Of a stretch of 9,635 bases of DNA, positions 5,483 to 9,635 are shown piece by piece. Below the pieces are notes generated by a model, which did no database searches, was not told the origin of the DNA, and saw only the letters and a program-made list of their open reading frames with translations. This stretch comes from Clostridiaceae bacterium (GTDB lineage Bacteria > Bacillota > Clostridia > Saccharofermentanales > DTU023): assembly GCA_012511185.1 (NCBI GenBank), contig JAAZGN010000001.1, positions 1 through 9,635 of the forward strand, read 5' to 3'. A program made the position numbers and the translations under genes. How positions within the stretch are numbered: position 1 is the stretch's first letter; every line of letters starts with the position of its first letter.

Positions 5483-6564
5483 TTGATCCGCTCCGCTGTT
5501 TCCTCGTCAAAGAAATGGAGACCCTGGGTGTCCAGATGGAAGCTGTGTCCCTGGTCGATGGCGTATTTGAAATGACCCGGTTCTGAAATGACACATTCTT
5601 TGCCGTTGGGGAATTTGCAATAAAGCAGCTGTTCCTTTCCCAGCATCTCGATGACATCCACTTCGACCTTGATTTCGTTCTTTTCCGCTTCACCGGCAAG
5701 AATGCGCTCAGACCGGATCCCCATGACGACGCGTTTTCCCTCATGGCCTGTAAGCTTTTTCTGGTCTTCCGGATCCGGTTCAACGGTGAACAGATCCTCG
5801 TCGGCCCTGAAAATTCTACCTTCCATTGAACCGGGGAAGACGTTCATGGTCGGAGAACCGATAAAGCCGGCGACAAATAAATTGACCGGTCGATCATAGA
5901 ATTCCGGCGGACGGCCCATCTGCTGAACCTTACCGTCGTCCAAAAGGACGATCTTTGTCGCCATGGTCATGGCCTCGGTCTGGTCATGGGTAACATAAAT
6001 CGACGTCGTATCAAGGGATTTGTGGAGCCTGACAAGTTCGACACGCATGTGTTCGCGCAGTTTGTCATCCAAGTTGGAGAGCGGCTCATCAAGCAGGAAG
6101 ACGCCGGCCTTGCGAACCATGGCCCGGCCGAGCGCGACACGTTGCCGCTGGCCGCCTGAGATTTCCGAAGGCTTGGAGTAGAGGTATTCCGTGATCTGGA
6201 GAAGTTCCGCCGCCTCAGTGACGCGGTCATGGATCACGGTCTTTTTTTCCTGGCGCATTTTCAAAGAAAATGCCATGTTGTCGTAAACCGTCATATGGGG
6301 GTATAGCGCATAGGACTGGAAAACCATGGCGATGCCCCTGTCCTTGGGCTCCACCTTGTTCATGCGCTTGCCATCAAAGAGCAAGTCACCCTCCGTGATG
6401 GAATTGAGTCCCGCGATCATGCGAAGAAGCGTACTTTTACCGCAACCGGGAGGGCCCAGAATCACACAGAAATCCTTGTCTTCGATTTCCAGATCGATGT
6501 GGCGGATGGTGAAATTCTCCCGTCCCTCGTATTTTTTGCCGATATTGACCAAGTCGACTTTCAT
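5479..6564 (-). CDS. malK: ABC transporter ATP-binding protein, MalK/MsmK/UgpC type
   Basis: The nucleotide-binding subunit of a carbohydrate importer; it hydrolyses ATP to drive transport through MalF and MalG on the inner face of the membrane. 361 residues, normal for the family. Motifs: Walker A GPPGCGKST 37-45, Q-loop Gln83 (VFQSYALYPHMTV), signature SGGQ 136-139, Walker B VFLLDEP with Asp159 and Glu160, D-loop SNLDDKLR, and switch His193 (YVTHDQTEA). About 235-355 is the TOBE-containing regulatory domain typical of MalK/UgpC (GFIGSPTMN, VMGIRSE). It is the last gene of the operon, starting 9 nt after malG, whose stop codon lies inside this gene's ribosome binding site. Substrate cannot be told from the ATPase alone; MsmK-type ATPases often serve several importers, but here the gene is dedicated to an operon. 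Confidence 0.94.
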   Translation of the reverse strand: MKVDLVNIGKKYEGRENFTIRHIDLEIEDKDFCVILGPPGCGKSTLLRMIAGLNSITEGDLLFDGKRMNKVEPKDRGIAMVFQSYALYPHMTVYDNMAFSLKMRQEKKTVIHDRVTEAAELLQITEYLYSKPSEISGGQRQRVALGRAMVRKAGVFLLDEPLSNLDDKLREHMRVELVRLHKSLDTTSIYVTHDQTEAMTMATKIVLLDDGKVQQMGRPPEFYDRPVNLFVAGFIGSPTMNVFPGSMEGRIFRADEDLFTVEPDPEDQKKLTGHEGKRVVMGIRSERILAGEAEKNEIKVEVDVIEMLGKEQLLYCKFPNGKECVISEPGHFKYAIDQGHSFHLDTQGLHFFDEETAERIN

Positions 6565-6569
6565 GGCTG

Positions 6570-6576
6570 CCTCCTA
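6570..6576 (-). promoter_or_regulatory. Ribosome binding site of the ATPase gene overlapping the malG stop
   Basis: On the minus strand the bases read TAGGAGG: the first three are the malG stop codon and the last five (6570-6574) are the Shine-Dalgarno core, 5 nt before the ATPase ATG. A ribosome ending on malG stands on the next start signal, which favours translational coupling and matched amounts of the two proteins. Confidence 0.8.
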
Positions 6577-7464
6577 ACCTTTGACGGCGCCGCTTGCCAG
6601 GCCCGATACGAGCTGTTTTTGTAAGGCGATAAATAAAATGGTGATGGGCACCGCCGTCAGAAGGCCCCCGGCCGCGAAGACAGGCTGGTGCATATTGCGT
6701 ACATCGTTGATCAGAGTGTGAAGACCGGTCGCCAATGTATAGGCTTTGGGGTCATTCAGGAGAATGCTCGGGAGCATGAAATCCAGGAAGGGTCCGATGA
6801 AGGACCAAAGCGTAATCACGGCCAGCATGGGACGGACAATGGGCATGATGATCAGACGATAGACCTGCAGATTGCCGCATCCGTCAATCCGGGCGGCGTC
6901 GTCCAGCTCCGTGGAGATGGAGTCGATGTAGTCTTTAAGGATAAAGGTATTGCCAGCGATCCCGCCTCCCGCGTATATCAGGATAAGAAACATCTGCCGG
7001 CTGAACCAGGGCGCGATGGAGGCGATGATGGAGTGAAGGGTGTAAAAGGCCGCGATGCCAGCGAAAGAGGGGATGGTTTGGATCAGCATGACGGCCGTAA
7101 GAGACGCCTTGCGGCCCTTGAAACGGTAGCGTGAATAGGCGTAGCCGGTAAATGAAACAAAGAGCAGGGTCAGCGTGGCTGTCGCGAGCGCGATCAGGAT
7201 GGTATTCAGCACCCAGTTCAAAAAGTAGGTTTCCCCGAAGAGGTATTGAAAGTGCCTGGTAGAAAAGGTGAAGGACACACCAATTTGGATATAGGATCCG
7301 TGGTTGCCGTTGAAGCTGGTGAAAAGGATCTGTGCCAGCGGCCAGAGGATCACAAATACATAGAAGAAGAGCAGAATATAGCTGAGCGCCAGCATGACAA
7401 CCTTGACGGCTGTCAAGGGCGGCCGGTCTGACAGGTAGAGCCCTTTGTCTTTTTTCTTACTCAT
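6574..7464 (-). CDS. malG: Maltose/maltodextrin-type ABC transporter permease, MalG family
   Basis: An inner-membrane permease subunit that pairs with MalF to form the sugar channel. 296 residues, normal for MalG. About six transmembrane segments can be seen, roughly 23-47, 83-106, 121-142, 156-172, 208-230 and 264-281. The cytoplasmic EAA loop that docks on the ATPase is at 186-210 (ELDDAARIDGCGNLQ, then a hydrophobic end with Pro208). The Ala-Ala and Gly of the motif are kept. The C-terminus, SGAVKG, matches the usual MalG ending (GxVKG). The start overlaps the malF stop as ATGA (7461-7464), with GGGAGGA 6 nt upstream inside the end of malF, so translation is probably coupled. Maltodextrin as substrate is inferred from the family and nearby malQ; related permeases carry other oligosaccharides. 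Confidence 0.94.
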   Translation of the reverse strand: MSKKKDKGLYLSDRPPLTAVKVVMLALSYILLFFYVFVILWPLAQILFTSFNGNHGSYIQIGVSFTFSTRHFQYLFGETYFLNWVLNTILIALATATLTLLFVSFTGYAYSRYRFKGRKASLTAVMLIQTIPSFAGIAAFYTLHSIIASIAPWFSRQMFLILIYAGGGIAGNTFILKDYIDSISTELDDAARIDGCGNLQVYRLIIMPIVRPMLAVITLWSFIGPFLDFMLPSILLNDPKAYTLATGLHTLINDVRNMHQPVFAAGGLLTAVPITILFIALQKQLVSGLASGAVKG

Positions 7465-8957
7465 AGTCTCTCCTCCCGGAAAGCCTTGGAGCGGCTGAAG
7501 CCGAACCAGGCGATAAAGATCAGCACCAGGGAGACGATCAGAGTGATGGCCGAACCAATCCCCTGGTACTGCTTCTGAATGGTCAGTTTATAAATGTAGG
7601 AAATCAGAAGGTCGGATGAGCCGGCAATATTGCCGGACTTCGTCGGTTCGAAGGGTCCCCCGCCATTGAAGAGGTAAATAATCGAGAAGTTGTTGAAGTT
7701 GAAGGTGTACTGGCCGATCATCAGGGGCGCGGTCTGGAAGAGCAGGAGGGGGATGGTGATGTGGCGCGTGGCCTGAAAACCTGTTGCCCCGTCGATTTTT
7801 GCCGCTTCATAGAGATCATTCGGGATACCTTGCAGAATCCCGGTGCACAAGAGGAAGACATAGGAGCTACCCAGCCAGCCCTGGAGCAGGATCAGGACTG
7901 TCCGGGTCCCCCAGGTCGAGTACTTGATATTAGTAATCTGGCCCGTCAGTGAAGAGAGTACGTTTGTCAAGGGCCCGTCGGGGGCAAACATGATGGAGAA
8001 GAACATGATGGTAATAAAGGCCGGTACCGCCCAGGGGAGCAGGTAGACGGTCCGGAACAGGCGTTTGCCGTAGATCCGGTCCTGGTTGACCAGCAAGGCG
8101 AGCACCAGGCCGATCAGGATGGCCAGCGACGTCGCGAAAATAGTCCAGATGACCGTCCATCCGGTTATATGCCAGAAAGGCCCGCCTGCAATTCCCTGCC
8201 CCAGTACAATCTGCTTGTAGTTGGCCAGCCCCGCCCAGTTGAATTTTGATTGATGGGAGGGATCGTAGTTGGTAAAGGAGATGAGAATGGTGACCGCGAT
8301 GGGCAGGAGCACAATGAAAATCGTAACCAGTGCCGCCGGGGCTGACGCGAAAAAGGGAAATCCGCTTCGTTTGACCGAAGTTCGCGTTTCAAACCAGTTA
8401 TGGCGCCTGACACCCCTGATCATCTGCCTTTCGACCCGATTGACGTCCCGGTAAGACTGGTAAATGATCAGAAGGCCCATCAGGAGCAGGATGATGGCGA
8501 TGACGCCTTCCACCATGAAGATGACGGAACGGTCAAGCCGGGATCCGTCCTGGGCCAGTGAGATCAGTCCGTACAAACCCTTGCCCCGGTAATTGCCGCG
8601 GCCCAGGGCGTAAGGAATGGCGATCAGGTAGGCAAACAAGGATCCGGCAAAAAAGAGCAGGGCTTTCAGCCGCTGGCCCAAAAGCAACTGGCCCAGGCCA
8701 GGAAGGGGCCAGGTCAGGTAGGAAATCAGCGGTTTGCGCTTGGCAGTCTCAACCGGGGTTTTGCGCCTCAGATCCGACAGGTCGGAGTTGAGGACCCGCA
8801 TTTTGCTCTTTTTGTCCTGGCGCAGCTTGTGCCTGGCATAGCGTACACGCTCTTTTTGCGCGTTGATGGGAAGCTGGCGGCGCATGACGCGGATTTCATC
8901 CTTGGCGGCCAGCCCGCCTTCTCTTTTTTCGTTGGCGAAAGCCTTGGAGGAAATCAT
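7461..8957 (-). CDS. malF: Maltose/maltodextrin-type ABC transporter permease, MalF family, with long N-terminus
   Basis: The partner permease of MalG. 498 residues, about 200 more than a minimal six-helix sugar permease. Residues 1-75 are strongly basic and likely helical (IRVMRRQLPINAQKERV and onward), with no signal peptide. About 78-118 begins with PLPGLGQLLLGQRLKALLFF, a PGLGQ-type membrane motif, and a second extra transmembrane segment lies at 147-166. The permease core follows from about 205, with segments near 208-228, 265-290, 302-323, 353-375, 400-415 and 466-487. The EAA loop is at 383-403 (YEAAKIDGATGFQ). The usual signature YLLPWAVPAFI is at 305-315. The start is 9 nt after the coiled-coil gene's stop; only AAGG very close to the ATG serves as a ribosome binding site, so coupling is likely. 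Ends in TGA overlapping malG. Confidence 0.93.
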   Translation of the reverse strand: MISSKAFANEKREGGLAAKDEIRVMRRQLPINAQKERVRYARHKLRQDKKSKMRVLNSDLSDLRRKTPVETAKRKPLISYLTWPLPGLGQLLLGQRLKALLFFAGSLFAYLIAIPYALGRGNYRGKGLYGLISLAQDGSRLDRSVIFMVEGVIAIILLLMGLLIIYQSYRDVNRVERQMIRGVRRHNWFETRTSVKRSGFPFFASAPAALVTIFIVLLPIAVTILISFTNYDPSHQSKFNWAGLANYKQIVLGQGIAGGPFWHITGWTVIWTIFATSLAILIGLVLALLVNQDRIYGKRLFRTVYLLPWAVPAFITIMFFSIMFAPDGPLTNVLSSLTGQITNIKYSTWGTRTVLILLQGWLGSSYVFLLCTGILQGIPNDLYEAAKIDGATGFQATRHITIPLLLFQTAPLMIGQYTFNFNNFSIIYLFNGGGPFEPTKSGNIAGSSDLLISYIYKLTIQKQYQGIGSAITLIVSLVLIFIAWFGFSRSKAFREERL

Positions 8958-8966
8958 GCCTTGGCG

Positions 8967-9494
8967 CTAAGCCTGTTTCAACTGGCTTTTTTCGTCGCCA
9001 AGCTGCGTCAGGCGATCCTTTCGGGTTTGCTTGAAGATTGCGACTTCTTCTTTTTGTCCCGCGGTTTTGGCCTCCGACAGGGCTTTACGAGCCGATTCCA
9101 ACTCATCGAGAACAGCGCGCCGCTCCGCGGCGATCAGCGGAAGCTGGCGGGCGATTTCCAGGTTCTGTTTATGGCGGAGCTCGAAATCGTAGTCGAGGTC
9201 GGCCAGGGGTTCATAAAAGGCGGCTCGCGCTTCACTCTCTTTCGCTTCCACCAGCCATCTGGCAATACTCGGGTCGCTGTCATCGTCTTCAGATCTAAAA
9301 GTCTTTTTTCGTTTGGACGATTCCCGCAGGAAGCTTTTCTCCTGGCTTAGAACCTCTGCCCGCCGTGTCTTGTATTCATTGACGGCGTCCGCAGGGGTAT
9401 CCGGCGCAAGCAGCAGGTTTTTCCTTGGGTGTTCGTTTCCAATATCGTCAACGACGGTGGCTGGGTACCTCATGCATGCCCTCTTTCTTTTCAT
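8967..9494 (-). CDS. Unrecognised cytoplasmic coiled-coil protein in the malFG operon
   Basis: 175 residues (168 if the second ATG at 9473 is used). No family recognised. There is no signal peptide or transmembrane segment, and it is very rich in Arg, Lys and Glu. Residues 36-75 are charged and probably partly disordered (a run of Asp/Ser near 69-75); residues 80-175 show heptad-like spacing typical of a long alpha-helical coiled coil (KQNLEIARQLPLIAAERRAV, LDELESARKALSEAK). RQLPLIAAERR at 116-126 resembles RQLPINAQKER at 27-37 of MalF. The first ATG overlaps the previous gene's TGA as ATGA; the second has AAGAGGG 5 nt upstream. The position between a membrane protein and malF, with a 9-nt gap to malF, suggests it works with the transporter, perhaps at its cytoplasmic face. 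This is inference from context only. Confidence 0.8.
   Translation of the reverse strand: MKRKRACMRYPATVVDDIGNEHPRKNLLLAPDTPADAVNEYKTRRAEVLSQEKSFLRESSKRKKTFRSEDDDSDPSIARWLVEAKESEARAAFYEPLADLDYDFELRHKQNLEIARQLPLIAAERRAVLDELESARKALSEAKTAGQKEEVAIFKQTRKDRLTQLGDEKSQLKQA
9479..9485 (-). promoter_or_regulatory. Ribosome binding site favouring the second start of the coiled-coil gene
   Basis: Minus-strand AAGAGGG lies 5 nt before the ATG at 9473, a much better signal than the AGG before the ATG at 9494. It competes with the ATGA overlap, which favours the first ATG. Either start gives nearly the same protein. Confidence 0.45.
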
Positions 9495-9635
9495 TCCTGC
9501 CTGAGACGGTGGATATTGATCACGACAAGAAAAAGTCCGGCCAACAATAGTAAAGCCAGATACCAGGCAGGGGAGGATGTTTCAAATGTCAAAAACTTCC
9601 ACATGGCCGTAATCAGTATGACCGCACCCCAGATC
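9491..9635 (-). CDS. C-terminal end of a small membrane protein (cut by window edge)
   Basis: The last 47 residues of a gene entering from the right. They contain two hydrophobic stretches (IWGAVILITAMW at 1-12 and AWYLALLLLAGLFLVVINI at 23-41) separated by a short polar turn, then the basic tail HRLRQE. This looks like a helical hairpin or the last two membrane segments of a larger protein. The TGA stop overlaps the first ATG of the coiled-coil gene by the ATGA arrangement, so it belongs to the same operon. The family cannot be recognised from this fragment. Confidence 0.7.
   Translation of the reverse strand, partial: IWGAVILITAMWKFLTFETSSPAWYLALLLLAGLFLVVINIHRLRQE

Noticed and set aside
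7481..8950. AAAGCCTTGGAG at both ends of malF
   Set aside because: It encodes SKAF at both protein ends in different contexts; a 12-base match in a 1.5-kb gene with biased codons is weak evidence of a repeat.

Overview
The window looks like a chromosomal stretch from a Gram-positive bacterium of the Bacillota, probably a clostridial lineage. This is inferred from the gene set: a lipoprotein with a Thr/Ser-rich linker and CAP domains, a MalF/MalG/MalK-type importer, MalQ, a short cytidine deaminase, and AGGAGG-type ribosome binding sites. I cannot place it more precisely. Most of the window has mixed-to-GC-rich codon use, but roughly 3480-4320 is clearly AT-richer.

Layout, left to right. (1) 1-230, minus: the 5' part of a cytidine deaminase gene cut by the window edge. 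(2) 231-453: divergent intergenic region with a good promoter for the next gene. (3) 454-1584, plus: a secreted lipoprotein with two CAP/SCP domains, the second without the usual metal-site residues. (4) 1610-3172, minus: malQ, 4-alpha-glucanotransferase, convergent with the lipoprotein gene. (5) 3173-4576: a patchwork island. It holds a ~70-bp repeat whose second copy lies 1.3 kb away, a frameshifted IS30-type transposase remnant, a membrane-anchored HTH pseudogene with two in-frame stops, an intact small zinc-ribbon gene and a transposase C-terminal remnant that looks like IS1634. (6) 4577-5482, plus: a relative of citrate lyase ligase (CitC) that has lost its nucleotidyltransferase motif. 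(7) 5479-9635, minus: a tightly packed operon read from the right edge: the tail of a small membrane protein, a coiled-coil protein, malF, malG and the ABC ATPase gene. Its junctions are ATGA overlaps or gaps of 9 nt.

How they work together: MalF, MalG and the ATPase form the membrane and motor part of a maltose/maltodextrin-class importer. The solute-binding protein is not in the window and may lie beyond the right edge. MalQ, transcribed separately from the same strand, would rearrange imported maltodextrins in the cytoplasm. The two small genes before malF are unusual companions; the coiled-coil protein and the extra basic N-terminus of MalF share a short RQLP-type motif. The most unusual elements are the degenerate CitC-like protein, the repeat-bounded island of decayed mobile DNA, and the coiled-coil/MalF pair. 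I found no RNA genes, CRISPR arrays or convincing terminators.
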